From JAYPWI01 sp038135065 (lineage in GTDB: Bacteria; Actinomycetota; Acidimicrobiia; Acidimicrobiales; Poriferisodalaceae): DNA of 64,000 bases. The translations under genes were made by a program, and so were the position numbers. The DNA lies in NCBI GenBank assembly GCA_038135065.1, contig JAYPWI010000020.1:6744-70743 (forward strand), read 5' to 3'. This document shows, piece after piece, positions 51,763 to 60,887 of the stretch (the stretch's first letter is position 1; each line of letters begins with the position of its first letter). Under the pieces are notes generated by a model, which was not told the DNA's origin, did not search any database, and saw only the letters and a program-made list of their open reading frames with translations.

Positions 51763-52064
51763 ACGCCGTCGCCCTGGTGTGCGCAGCGAGCCTCACCTCA
51801 CTGATCCGGTGGCGATGCACCACCCGCTGGCCGCAGATCGGCACCATGGTGGTCAACCTGGTCGGGTCGTTCACCATCGGCGTGCTCCATGGTCGAGGTG
51901 TCGACTCAGCGATCCTCACCGCTGGCGCCCTGGGAGGACTCACCACAGTGTCTGGCGCAGCTGCCGACATCGGAAGCATGCGTGGGCCCGGGCGTGCCGG
52001 CTATCTCCTGCTCACCGTTGCGGGCTGCAGTGCCGGCGCCTGGTGGGGTCTGCAGCTGGCCTGA
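51759..52064 (+). CDS. crcB: Fluoride channel subunit CrcB, second of a pair
   Basis: 101 residues, four helices. The asparagine of VVNLVGSFTIGVLHG and the GGLTTVSGAA motif fit Fluc. GTG at 51759 overlaps the stop of the first subunit (GTGA), so translation is coupled. Dissimilar to the first subunit in several positions. Confidence 0.82.
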   Translation: MNAVALVCAASLTSLIRWRCTTRWPQIGTMVVNLVGSFTIGVLHGRGVDSAILTAGALGGLTTVSGAAADIGSMRGPGRAGYLLLTVAGCSAGAWWGLQLA

Positions 52065-52066
52065 GG

Positions 52067-53326
52067 TCAGGATGAGGTAGGACCTGGAATTTCCGACATT
52101 CCTAGGTAGCGCTGCAGCACGGCGGGAACCGAGATGCTGCCATCACCGTTCTGCGCATTTTCCATCAAGAAGACCAGCGTGCGGGAGATGGCGCACGCAG
52201 TGCCATTGAGCGTGTGGACCAAACCAGTCCCATCATCGGACCGGTAGCGAGTCGCCATTCGCCGGGCCGAGTAGTCGGTGTAGTTCGAACACGAGGTGAT
52301 CTCCCGGTAGGCACCTTCCGAGGGCAGCCATACCTCGATGTCGTACTTCTTGGCAGCTGCGGATCCCAGGTCACCGGCAGCCACGTTGATCACCCGATAG
52401 GGAAGATCCAAGGAGCCGACGATCTCCTCCTGGATCTCTCGCAAGGTCTCCAGTTCTTCCCAACTGCTGTCGGGGTCGCAGAACGAGAACATCTCGACCT
52501 TGTCGAACTGGTGCACCCTGAAGATGCCCCGGGTGTCCTTGCCATAGGTTCCGGCCTCGCGACGGAAGCACGATGAGAAGCCGGCGTACCGCACGGGCAG
52601 CGTCGACCGATCGAGGCGCTCACCACGGTGCAGACCGGCAAGGGCGACCTCCGAGGTGCCAATCAGAAAGAGATCGTCCCCGTCGATCTCGTACACCTGG
52701 TGTCGATCGGTCGGGAAAAACCCTGCGTCGACCATCATGTCTTCCCGGACCAACACCGGGGGGACCACGGGGACGAACCCGCGTCCCTCGAGCAGTTCCA
52801 GCGCCCATTGGACCAGGGCGAATTCCAGTCGGACCGCCGGGCCCATCAGGTAGGCGAACCGACTTCCCGAATTCCGGACAGCCCGCTCCGAATCGACCAT
52901 CCCGAGCAGTTCACCAATCTCGGCGTGATCGTGGGTGGGTGCTGGACGACGCTCACCCACCTCGCGGATCGTTTCGAAGTCGTCCTCGCCGCCGGGTGGC
53001 ACTGACGCATGCGCTGGATTGGGAATGCGGAGGACCAATTCGTCAACGGCAGTCGAGGCAGCTGTCTCTTCTTGGGAAAGGGCCTCGGCCCGATCCTTCA
53101 AGACCGAAGCAGCTTCGATTCGTGCCGGCCGCTCCTGCGGCGATGCTCGGCCAATTTCGCGACTCGCTGCGTTCTGCTCGGCGCGAGCCTCCTCCGCCGC
53201 TGCCATCGCACCCCGGCGGCGGTCATCAGCCTCGAGTAAGCGCTCGATGTCGTCCGGCTCGGCGCCCTTGAGGACTGCGCCCGCCCGATAGTCGGCATCT
53301 TCACGGAGTCGACGAAGATCGATCAC
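52067..53326 (-). CDS. serS: Seryl-tRNA synthetase
   Basis: Charges tRNA-Ser. The N-terminal coiled coil (about 30-100) is followed by a class II core: motif 2 FRREAGTYGKDTRGIFRVHQ and motif 3 NGTACAISRTLVFLMEN. The length is 419 residues. Convergent with crcB, with two bases between. Confidence 0.96.
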   Translation of the reverse strand: MIDLRRLREDADYRAGAVLKGAEPDDIERLLEADDRRRGAMAAAEEARAEQNAASREIGRASPQERPARIEAASVLKDRAEALSQEETAASTAVDELVLRIPNPAHASVPPGGEDDFETIREVGERRPAPTHDHAEIGELLGMVDSERAVRNSGSRFAYLMGPAVRLEFALVQWALELLEGRGFVPVVPPVLVREDMMVDAGFFPTDRHQVYEIDGDDLFLIGTSEVALAGLHRGERLDRSTLPVRYAGFSSCFRREAGTYGKDTRGIFRVHQFDKVEMFSFCDPDSSWEELETLREIQEEIVGSLDLPYRVINVAAGDLGSAAAKKYDIEVWLPSEGAYREITSCSNYTDYSARRMATRYRSDDGTGLVHTLNGTACAISRTLVFLMENAQNGDGSISVPAVLQRYLGMSEIPGPTSS

Positions 53327-53376
53327 AGTTCAGAACGGTAGCGAGTCGGGGCCCACCTGGCAGCGGACAGGGCCCT

Positions 53377-53739
53377 CTAGCAAAATGCCCCGTTCTGGCA
53401 ACCCGCAGGGTCTTGCCAGAACAACATCGAGGTGCCCATCGCTGCGAAGACCGCGAGGGCCAAGACCAACCCGCCGACGAACAACCAGGTGAACACCTTG
53501 CTGTCGAACTTCAGATGCATGAAGTACGACACCACGATCTGGAACTTGACGACCATCAGGATCAGCAGTGACGGAACTTCGAGGACGCCGAAATCGACGA
53601 AGTACGTTGCGACCTCGACCGCCGTGAGAACGGCCAGGATGACAGCGATCTTGATGTAGCCGAAATCGCTCAGACCGTGGTCATGGCCATGGTCGGAGTG
53701 GGCGTCGGTTGCGTCGTGGGATGCGGTGGCGGTACTCAT
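53377..53739 (-). CDS. ctaF: Cytochrome c oxidase subunit IV (COX4_pro type)
   Basis: Small subunit of the caa3 oxidase, 120 residues, three helices, with FQIVVSYFMHLKFDSK being typical. The N-terminus is rich in histidine and aspartate (HDATDAHSDHGHDHG). ATG at 53739; GTG one codon upstream is possible. It is the last gene of the oxidase operon. Confidence 0.9.
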   Translation of the reverse strand: MSTATASHDATDAHSDHGHDHGLSDFGYIKIAVILAVLTAVEVATYFVDFGVLEVPSLLILMVVKFQIVVSYFMHLKFDSKVFTWLFVGGLVLALAVFAAMGTSMLFWQDPAGCQNGAFC

Positions 53740-53748
53740 CACAACTCC

Positions 53749-54402
53749 TCAGGGGATCAGGTAGACGACCGCGAAAATCACGATCCACACGATGTCGACG
53801 AAGTGCCAGTAGAGGCCGATGATTTCGACCGTCTCCGCTCGCTCGGCAGTCAGCGATCCCCGAGAGATGAGCATGAAGAGACTGACCAGCATCACGATGC
53901 CCAGCGACACGTGCACTCCGTGGAAACCGGTGAGCGTGAAGAAGGCCGAAGCCGAGATGTTGGTGGTGAAGCCCAGGCCTTCTCGATAGAAGCTGGTGAA
54001 CTCGTACACCTGACCACCGATGAAGATGGAACCCAAGGCCGCAGTTGTCAACAGCCACAGCTTGCAGCGCTCCAGATTGGCCGACATCATCGCGGTCACG
54101 GCCAACACCATGGTGAGCGAGCTCATCAGGAGGACGAACGAACTCACCGATGTGAACGGGATGTCGAAGAGATCGGCTGCCGTGGGGCCCTCGGTCGCCG
54201 GTCCCGTTCGGTTCCGCAGGAGCAGATAGGTCGAGATCAACGCACCGAAGAGAAGACAGTCGGACCCGAGGAAGGTCCACATGGTCATCTTCTCGTTGGT
54301 GACCGATGTCGACAGAGGCGGGTGAGCCATCTCGTCATAGGGCGTGGGCCCGTAGGCCAGGTTCTCGACGGCGCCTGGCGCCTCGGCGGTCGTCTCAGCC
54401 AA
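53749..54402 (-). CDS. ctaE: Cytochrome c oxidase subunit III
   Basis: The protein has 217 residues and about five helices. TMWTFLGSDCLLFGALISTY and LTGFHGVHVSLGIVML are family signatures, and YWHFVDIVWIVIF closes the protein. The start is TTG at 54402, supported by GAGGAGG six bases upstream; it overlaps ctaD by eight bases. Confidence 0.94.
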   Translation of the reverse strand: MAETTAEAPGAVENLAYGPTPYDEMAHPPLSTSVTNEKMTMWTFLGSDCLLFGALISTYLLLRNRTGPATEGPTAADLFDIPFTSVSSFVLLMSSLTMVLAVTAMMSANLERCKLWLLTTAALGSIFIGGQVYEFTSFYREGLGFTTNISASAFFTLTGFHGVHVSLGIVMLVSLFMLISRGSLTAERAETVEIIGLYWHFVDIVWIVIFAVVYLIP

Positions 54403-56404
54403 CGGGGGCCTCCTCGGTCTCCGCAGCTACTTCGCTGCTGCCGTCGTCGTCCCCGTCGGGCTCATGGTGATCATCGTGCCCATCACCATGGCCAGCATCA
54501 GGATCGGTAGCGGGCTCGAGACTCCACCCGTACATCGCACCAACCAGCAGGACCAGCCCGAATCCGGTGATCCACAGGTTGTAGATCAGGCCGAGGCCGA
54601 TAAGGGGAAGCCCCGCTGCCAGAACGACAGGCCAGTACGACGGCGATGGAAGGTGGGGGTGCTGATCACCCTTCTGGGCGATGTCGTTGCCGTCCGCCAC
54701 CTTGCGGAGCTTGCCGCTCTCGTCACGCTGGTACTTCTTGTGCCAGAAATCGTCGACGTCGGTCACCACCGGGATGTAGTCGAAGTTGTGCTCGGGTGTC
54801 GGAGAGGGGATCGCCCACTCGAGGGTCCGGCCGTCCCAGGGATCGGCACCTTCCTGGGGCACTCGGCCCTTGCGGTAGCCGGTCCAACTCCGCACCACGT
54901 TCACCGCCATGACCAACATGGCAATCAGGATGATGAAGGCACCGATCGTGGCAACAGCATTCCAGAAGTCGAACCCGTCCTCCGGTCCGTACCGGCTGTG
55001 CCGACGTGCCATGCCCTGCAGACCCAAGATGTGCATCGGGCCGAAGGTCATGTTGAAGCCGATCAGCACCAGCCAGAAGTGCCAGCGCCCGAGGGTCTCG
55101 TTGAGCTTGTACCCGAAGGCTTTCGGCCACCAGTAGTACATCCCGGCGAAGAGGCCCATCAGCGCTCCACCGAAGAGCACGTAATGGAAGTGCGCCACGA
55201 TGAAATAGGTGTCCGTCTGCTGTGTGTCACCGGCGGCGACAGAGTGCATCACACCTGAGAGACCGCCGATGGTGAACATCGACACCAGCGAGATGGAGAA
55301 CATCATCGGCACGGTGAACCGCAATCGCCCGCCCCACATGGTGGCGATCCAGTTCAGGATCTTCACACCAGTGGGAACAGCGATGAACATCGTCGTCGCT
55401 GAGAAGGCCGCCACGGACACCGGCCCCATACCGGACACGAACATGTGGTGTGCCCATACACCCCAGCCCATGAAGCCGATCGCCGCACCTGAGATGACGA
55501 TGACCCCGTAGCCGAAGAGCGGCTTGCGAGAGAACACCGGAAGGGTCTCGGACACGATGCCGAACGAGGGCAGGATCAGGATGTAGACCTCTGGGTGGCC
55601 GAAAATCCAGAACAAGTGCTGCCAGAGCAAGGGATCAGCACCCATCGACACGTTGAAGAAGTTGGCATCGAACGTCCGATCGAAGCTCAACAGCACGAGG
55701 GCGACGGTGATCACCGGCAGGGAGAACACCAACAAGAACTGCACCACCAGGATCATCCAAGTGAACACCGGCATGCGCATCAGGGTCATTCCCGGCGCAC
55801 GCATATTCAGGATGGTGACCGTCAGGTTGATGGAACCGATCAACGATGCGATGCCAGCGATCTGCAGACCGATGGCGTAGAAGTCCATGCCGTGACCGGG
55901 GCTGAACGCCACGCCCGTGTTCGGTGCGTAGGCAAACCAGCCGCCATCGGGAGCCCCACCCACGAACCAGCTGAGGTTGATGAAGATCCCGGCGGCCACG
56001 AAAATCCACAGGCCGAGGGCGTTCATCCGGGGGAACGCAACGTCGCGAGCACCGATCTGCAACGGCACGATGTAGTTCGCGAACGCTGCCGCCAAGGGCA
56101 TGATCACGAGGAACACCATGGTGACTGCGTGCATGGTGAACAGCTGGTTGTACTGCTCAGCGGTCAACACGGTCCCGTTGGGGGTGAACAGCTGTGCTCG
56201 GACGAGCAGCGCTTCGAGACCGCCACAGAAGAACCAGAACATGGCGACGGCGCCGTACATGATCCCGATCTTCTTGTGATCGACAGTGAACACCCAGGCT
56301 TTCCAGCCCGTGCCGTGGGAGGGTCGCCCAAAGCCCCCCACGTCGGGGGTGGTGTCACCGCTCTCGAGTTCGAGGACTTCAGGTCGTTCCTCGGTCAGTG
56401 CCAT
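54395..56404 (-). CDS. ctaD: Cytochrome c oxidase subunit I (caa3-type, catalytic)
   Basis: Reduces oxygen at the haem a3-CuB site. All ligands are visible: haem a histidine in LFTMHAVTM, CuB histidine and cross-linked tyrosine in GHPEVYI, the HH pair in WAHHMFVSG, and the two histidines of VAHFHYVLFGG. The 669 residues carry an extra C-terminal part with two helices (SYWPVVLAAGLPL) and a tail rich in histidine, aspartate and glutamate. It overlaps ctaE. Confidence 0.96.
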   Translation of the reverse strand: MALTEERPEVLELESGDTTPDVGGFGRPSHGTGWKAWVFTVDHKKIGIMYGAVAMFWFFCGGLEALLVRAQLFTPNGTVLTAEQYNQLFTMHAVTMVFLVIMPLAAAFANYIVPLQIGARDVAFPRMNALGLWIFVAAGIFINLSWFVGGAPDGGWFAYAPNTGVAFSPGHGMDFYAIGLQIAGIASLIGSINLTVTILNMRAPGMTLMRMPVFTWMILVVQFLLVFSLPVITVALVLLSFDRTFDANFFNVSMGADPLLWQHLFWIFGHPEVYILILPSFGIVSETLPVFSRKPLFGYGVIVISGAAIGFMGWGVWAHHMFVSGMGPVSVAAFSATTMFIAVPTGVKILNWIATMWGGRLRFTVPMMFSISLVSMFTIGGLSGVMHSVAAGDTQQTDTYFIVAHFHYVLFGGALMGLFAGMYYWWPKAFGYKLNETLGRWHFWLVLIGFNMTFGPMHILGLQGMARRHSRYGPEDGFDFWNAVATIGAFIILIAMLVMAVNVVRSWTGYRKGRVPQEGADPWDGRTLEWAIPSPTPEHNFDYIPVVTDVDDFWHKKYQRDESGKLRKVADGNDIAQKGDQHPHLPSPSYWPVVLAAGLPLIGLGLIYNLWITGFGLVLLVGAMYGWSLEPATDPDAGHGDGHDDHHEPDGDDDGSSEVAAETEEAPVG

Positions 56405-56438
56405 GGGGTCAGTCTCCTCGGCGTGGATCGATGGCGAA

Positions 56439-57569
56439 CTAGTCGGGCAGAATCGGCGGGTTGCCGAGGGTCTGCAGGAAGGTCACGAGGTTGTCGAGGT
56501 CTTCTTCGTTGAGCTTTTCCTCGAAGGACGGCATGCCCTGTTGATTCTCCGCATTTGCGGGCTTCAGGGCGGGGGCGTTACGAATCCACTCACGCAAGTC
56601 GGCAACGTTGAGGTTGCCGTCATCGTCGTACATCTCGAACAGGGCACCGGCGAACGAGGTGCGACTCATCAGATGGGTGAGGTTCGGAGCGACGCCGGAC
56701 TGGAGCACGGCGCCGTTCTCTGCCGCCACCCGGTACGCAGGGTCACCATTGTTGATGACATGGCAGGTCACGCAGTTCGCCGCGAAGAGAGCTGCTCCCT
56801 CGGCAGCATCTCCCGACGCAGCAAGGGGAGCCGGCTCGAGCTGACGCCGCACCCATTCGTCGAAGTCTGACTGCTCGAGCACTACTGCCCGGATCTGCAT
56901 GTTGGCGTGACTCAGGCCGCAGAACTCGGTGCACTCGCCGTAGTAGATGCCCGGCTCTGTCGAACTGATCTTCCATGGATGGACCCGGCCCGGGACTGCG
57001 TCACGCTTGCCGTTCAACTGGGGCACCCAGAACGAGTGGATCACGTCATTGGAGTGGATCTCGAGGTTGACCTCTTCACCCACCGGAATCACGATCTCGT
57101 TGGCGGTGATGATGTCGTCGTACTCACCGTCGTCGTCGATGTCGTAGCTGAACTGCCACCACCACTGCTGGCCCTCGACCTTGATGGTCCGACCGGCCCC
57201 TTCTTCATTGAGATCGAAGACCTTGGGCAGCGTCGCCACAGCCAAGAAGACGAGCATGCCCACCGGAATGAGGGTCCAGGTCAGTTCGGCCTTCTTGTTG
57301 CCGTGGATCTGCTCGGGCACCTCGTCTGGATCGTCGGTGTCGCGTTCGCGGAACTTGACGACCACGAACACCACGGCGACCGCCACGAAGATGCCGACGA
57401 CCGTAGCCATCCAGCCCGAGAGCCGGTTCACCGACCAGATCGCTTCCGCATTGACCCCCTTGGGGTCGGTTGCGTCGAGTCGGCCGTCTGCGCACGAGGC
57501 CAACAGGATTACCAGTGCTGGCAAGCCGATCAGGAACCGGCGGCGGATTGGGCTTCGTGTGGAGGCCAT
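56439..57569 (-). CDS. ctaC: Cytochrome c oxidase subunit II with cytochrome c domain
   Basis: Electron entry subunit of a caa3 oxidase. A lipobox (LLASC) suggests a lipoprotein; two helices follow. The CuA site is complete (GECTEFCGLSHANM with an upstream histidine in VIHSFWVPQ). The C-terminal cytochrome c has CVTCH and a methionine in QQGMPSF. ATG at 57569 gives 376 residues. Confidence 0.95.
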   Translation of the reverse strand: MASTRSPIRRRFLIGLPALVILLASCADGRLDATDPKGVNAEAIWSVNRLSGWMATVVGIFVAVAVVFVVVKFRERDTDDPDEVPEQIHGNKKAELTWTLIPVGMLVFLAVATLPKVFDLNEEGAGRTIKVEGQQWWWQFSYDIDDDGEYDDIITANEIVIPVGEEVNLEIHSNDVIHSFWVPQLNGKRDAVPGRVHPWKISSTEPGIYYGECTEFCGLSHANMQIRAVVLEQSDFDEWVRRQLEPAPLAASGDAAEGAALFAANCVTCHVINNGDPAYRVAAENGAVLQSGVAPNLTHLMSRTSFAGALFEMYDDDGNLNVADLREWIRNAPALKPANAENQQGMPSFEEKLNEEDLDNLVTFLQTLGNPPILPD

Positions 57570-57646
57570 GTCGCTGTGCTGCGCCCTCTCGAATTCAGAA
57601 GTGCCGTTTGTCCGGAGATTGCCCGATCGACGGGACCCACGCCAAC

Positions 57647-58432
57647 TCACCGGATCACCACCGGTGCGCCCAGCGAGTGATCGTCCGTCGCTCCGCCGTG
57701 GTCGTCGTCACCATCTTTGTCACCGTGGTGCTCTTCATCGTGAGGGTGGAACTCGCGCTCGCCGATCACGGCTGCCGTGATGCCACCAACGATGAGAGCG
57801 ACGCCGCCGAGCACGAGCGCTGTAGCCACGATGGCCCTACGCAGGTTCGGAAAGCCGTACAGGACGAAGGCGAACACGAGAATCACCGTGGAGACGGCGA
57901 TGGCGAGCCAGCTAGCCCCGTTCTTGCTCGACGCCAGCAGGACCCGCGAGACCAAGAGAACGGGAACAGCGATCGCCAACGCCCCGTACAGGGGGATTTC
58001 GAATGGAGCCATCAGACGAGACCGCTCTGCCGCGTTCGCCGCTGCGTCCCTCGAAAGCCGCTCGGACCACGAGCTGGCCGTCCACTCGACAGCGGCTACC
58101 AGCAGGACTGCCACACCCAGGATGGTGAGGCTCCCGTCGGTCACGAGCCCGACCATCAGCACGCCCATTCCCACGGCGGCCATCACGGGCCAATATGCGG
58201 GCGATGCTGGGTAGTCGCCCAGTCGCTGACGATCGGCCGAATCTCCGTCGCCCACCGACAAGGCCAACCCAGCCATCAAGGCAAACGCCGCTGCTGCGGT
58301 CCCGAGCACGATGGTGCCGTACATGACCACGTGCCCGTTGCCATCCATGCCGGTCACGACACCGAGAACCACCGCTGCTGCGATGGCCAGAGTGATCCGT
58401 CCAGCGAAGTACCTGCTTGCGATGCCGACCAT
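57647..58432 (-). CDS. Polytopic membrane protein with CtaF-like segment and His/Asp-rich tail
   Basis: The protein has 261 residues and about seven helices. The stretch SPAYWPVMAAVGMGVLMVGL resembles both the actinobacterial oxidase subunit IV family and the tail of CtaD (SYWPVVLAAGLPLIGLGL). The C-terminus is rich in histidine, aspartate and glutamate (HPHDEEHHGDKDGDDDHGG). It follows a second subunit III, so a role in the same oxidase is likely. The family is not certain. Confidence 0.65.
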   Translation of the reverse strand: MVGIASRYFAGRITLAIAAAVVLGVVTGMDGNGHVVMYGTIVLGTAAAAFALMAGLALSVGDGDSADRQRLGDYPASPAYWPVMAAVGMGVLMVGLVTDGSLTILGVAVLLVAAVEWTASSWSERLSRDAAANAAERSRLMAPFEIPLYGALAIAVPVLLVSRVLLASSKNGASWLAIAVSTVILVFAFVLYGFPNLRRAIVATALVLGGVALIVGGITAAVIGEREFHPHDEEHHGDKDGDDDHGGATDDHSLGAPVVIR

Positions 58433-58439
58433 CGTTCTC

Positions 58440-59033
58440 CTACTTCACCACGTAGACGGCGTACCAGGTGGCAGTCCACGCCACCGCCACGAAGTCCCAG
58501 AAAAAGACAGCTCCCCCGAGGGGAGAGCTCCCGTCCTGCCCCAACGAACCACCAACCGACCGCAAGCCCATGAGCGCCAGGTACAGCGCCCCCACCACAG
58601 CCAGGGCCAGGGCTAACCCGGTGGTTGCGAAGGCCAGATTGGCGTACTCCCCAGACCCCAACTCGAGCTCCATTCGGTTGAGGCTGTGCATGACCATGTT
58701 GAAGAACCCGAGCGCGAGCACCAAGGTCGTGGCAATAGCCGTCCAGGTGTGGGTCCGGTCGCCCCGGCGGCTGGCCCACAGGGCCCAGTGGGCGGTGACC
58801 AATGACAGCCCGAGTGTCAGCAGGGCGTAGTCGAACTGAGGGTTGGGTACGACGGCCCCATCCAGCCAATCGTGACCGGGGTGAGGTCCCGAGGCGTGAC
58901 GGCGTGCCATGTACAACCCGAGGGCGCCAGCCATCATCATCGAGCCAGCGGCAACAGCAAACCCAGTGCCCACCATCTGGGCCCGGGGCCTGGGTCGTGG
59001 ACCGGCCGGCAGCGCCGGCATCGTGTCGGTCAT
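58440..59033 (-). CDS. Cytochrome c oxidase subunit III-like protein
   Basis: The protein has 197 residues and five predicted helices. MMMAGALGLYMARRHA, LLTLGLSLVTAHWALWA, MVMHSLNRMELELG and FFWDFVAVAWTATWYAVYV match the subunit III pattern but are less conserved than the ctaE at 53749. It lies directly after the subunit I paralogue, with ATG at 59033 overlapping its stop by one base. Confidence 0.75.
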   Translation of the reverse strand: MTDTMPALPAGPRPRPRAQMVGTGFAVAAGSMMMAGALGLYMARRHASGPHPGHDWLDGAVVPNPQFDYALLTLGLSLVTAHWALWASRRGDRTHTWTAIATTLVLALGFFNMVMHSLNRMELELGSGEYANLAFATTGLALALAVVGALYLALMGLRSVGGSLGQDGSSPLGGAVFFWDFVAVAWTATWYAVYVVK

Positions 59034-60715
59034 CAGACCGTCACCTCCTCGTCAGCAACCTCGGACGCATCCAGCAGGGGGGTTCCCGATGTGAGGTCGG
59101 CCAGCGCCCCGTCCCCCATCGGCGGGGGTGACGCGAGCAGCCACTCGGGCGTCTGGGCCGACCAGGGATCATTCCCAGCCTCCACGCCCTTGCCCAACAG
59201 GACCGACCAGATCACATTGAGAAGCAGGAGACCGACGGCCACCGCAGTGATGACTGCCCCCGCTACTCCCATGGCCATGAACCCTGGCGCTCCGCTGGAG
59301 TCGACCCAGGCGGACCAGATCGAGGTCATGGATGGGTCGAAGTACACGAAGTCGGGCTGTTCGGTCAGCAGGCCCGAGAGCACAGGACCCAGGGTTGCCA
59401 GTAGTGCGCCAACGGCTGCGACCAGCACCGTCAGGAACCCGCCAGCCTCGTTGAGACGCCGACCCCAGATCTTGGGGCCCCACCAGTGCAGGGCAGCGAT
59501 GAGGCCCATGACACCGGCGCCGTAGATCAACAACGACTGGACCCCCGACGTGAACACTGTGTCCCGCAGGTACGGATTGCCGTCGTTGCCCCGTCCGGCG
59601 AGTTCCAGCCAGTCGGATCCGGCACCAACGAGGCCCAGAGCAGCTCCGGCGAGCACGAACACGATGGCCAGGGTCGCAGCGATCAAGGGAGTCGTGACCT
59701 TGAGTCCCTTCCTTCCTTGGAACAACGTGAACCCCAGGACACCGAACAAGACGGTCGATCCCAACAGCGCCCCGCCGTACAGGGCGACCAGCACGATTCC
59801 TTCGAGGCCGTCAGCGATGTCGACGCCCTCACCGGTGACTGAGAAATTGGCCCAGGCACCGAACCCGAACAGTCCAACCAGCCCGAGGGTGAAGTACACG
59901 GCCAGCGGCTCGAAGACCCGCCGGCGCGATGCCGCGAGTTTGATCTCGGCCACCGCCCCGAGCACGGGAACGACGTAGATGAACAACTGCGGTGTTTCGT
60001 GCACCCAGTCGATCCGACGCCATATCCCCTGGTTACCGCCGAGGAACACCCGTCCATAGCGATGGTCGACGTAGAGCAGCACCAGCTGCCCCAGCAGAAC
60101 GGGCAGGCTGATCACGAGCATCGACGCAGTGACCATGGCCGACCACGAGAAGGGCGGCGTTCGATCGAGATAGAGACCCGGTGATCGCATCGTCAGCACC
60201 GTGGTTCCGATGGTGACGGCGCCGATCAACAAGCTCAGAACGATTCCCCCAAGTGCCAGCAGGTGGAGGTCGACGCCATCGGACCAACCTCCGTAGGGAC
60301 CGCCGTTGCCGGCGTAGGCACCGATGAGCACGCCAGCAGAGACCAGCCAGCCCCAGTACGAGGCTGCCGCAGCTCGGGGGAAGGCCAGGTTCGATGCGCC
60401 GATCTGGAGCGGCACCACGTAACAGGCGACCCCCAGGAATGCGGGAATCAGAAACAGCAGGACGAGCGTCTCGCGCGAGAGGGCAAAGACCTGGGCGAAG
60501 GTGTCGACATCGAGGGCAACGAATGCCTCGCCGTCGGTGAGATCGATCCTGACCAGGAGGTCGAGGACCAGGCCCAACACCCCGAACAGGATCGAGGTCA
60601 CGATGAACAGGCGGCCGATCCGCTTGTGATCGGCCGTATTCAACCAGCCGAGCGGGGTCGCGTCCTCAGCAGGGGCGCCAGCCTCGGCTGTGGCTTCTGT
60701 GGTGGTTTCACTCAT
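59033..60715 (-). CDS. Cytochrome c oxidase subunit I paralogue lacking all metal ligands
   Basis: The protein has 560 residues from ATG 60715 (GTG 60760 is the alternative) and 12 or more helices. It clearly aligns with CtaD (WLNTADHKRIGRLF, CYVVPLQIGASNLAFPRAAA, TMRSPGL, WWGPKIWGRRLNE). The haem a histidine (MHAVT) becomes LSRET. GHPEVY becomes ETPQLF, so the CuB histidine and tyrosine are gone. The HH pair becomes NF. The VAHFHYV histidines become SGVQSLL. It should bind no redox cofactor. It is the first gene of the oxidase operon. Confidence 0.85.
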   Translation of the reverse strand: MSETTTEATAEAGAPAEDATPLGWLNTADHKRIGRLFIVTSILFGVLGLVLDLLVRIDLTDGEAFVALDVDTFAQVFALSRETLVLLFLIPAFLGVACYVVPLQIGASNLAFPRAAAASYWGWLVSAGVLIGAYAGNGGPYGGWSDGVDLHLLALGGIVLSLLIGAVTIGTTVLTMRSPGLYLDRTPPFSWSAMVTASMLVISLPVLLGQLVLLYVDHRYGRVFLGGNQGIWRRIDWVHETPQLFIYVVPVLGAVAEIKLAASRRRVFEPLAVYFTLGLVGLFGFGAWANFSVTGEGVDIADGLEGIVLVALYGGALLGSTVLFGVLGFTLFQGRKGLKVTTPLIAATLAIVFVLAGAALGLVGAGSDWLELAGRGNDGNPYLRDTVFTSGVQSLLIYGAGVMGLIAALHWWGPKIWGRRLNEAGGFLTVLVAAVGALLATLGPVLSGLLTEQPDFVYFDPSMTSIWSAWVDSSGAPGFMAMGVAGAVITAVAVGLLLLNVIWSVLLGKGVEAGNDPWSAQTPEWLLASPPPMGDGALADLTSGTPLLDASEVADEEVTV

Positions 60716-60813
60716 GCTCGAAAGTTCGCTGTGTTGTTGCTCACTGTCTGGGAACCACACCTAGATCGGTGCGGGTGTCGCCGGTGCTGTCGATGAAACA
60801 ACCCCATTCGACC

Positions 60814-60830
60814 GACTCGCGAAACGAGTC
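60814..60830. promoter_or_regulatory. Palindrome in the leader of the oxidase operon
   Basis: GACTCG-CGAAA-CGAGTC is a perfect 6-base inverted repeat that could be an operator or an RNA hairpin. It lies between the predicted promoter and the ATG at 60715. No known regulator fits. Confidence 0.4.
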
Positions 60831-60858
60831 CGTGGAAGGGGACAACTCCAACGCCGGC

Positions 60859-60887
60859 AGTATTGCGATGGCGACTTTACCTGTCAG
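60859..60887 (-). promoter_or_regulatory. Candidate promoter of the caa3 operon
   Basis: On the minus strand CTGACA (complement of 60882-60887) and AATACT (complement of 60859-60864) are separated by 17 bases. The -35 box lies inside a small palindrome ACCTG-T-CAGGT (60879-60889), so a repressor could occlude it. The predicted leader is about 135 bases. Confidence 0.42.
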
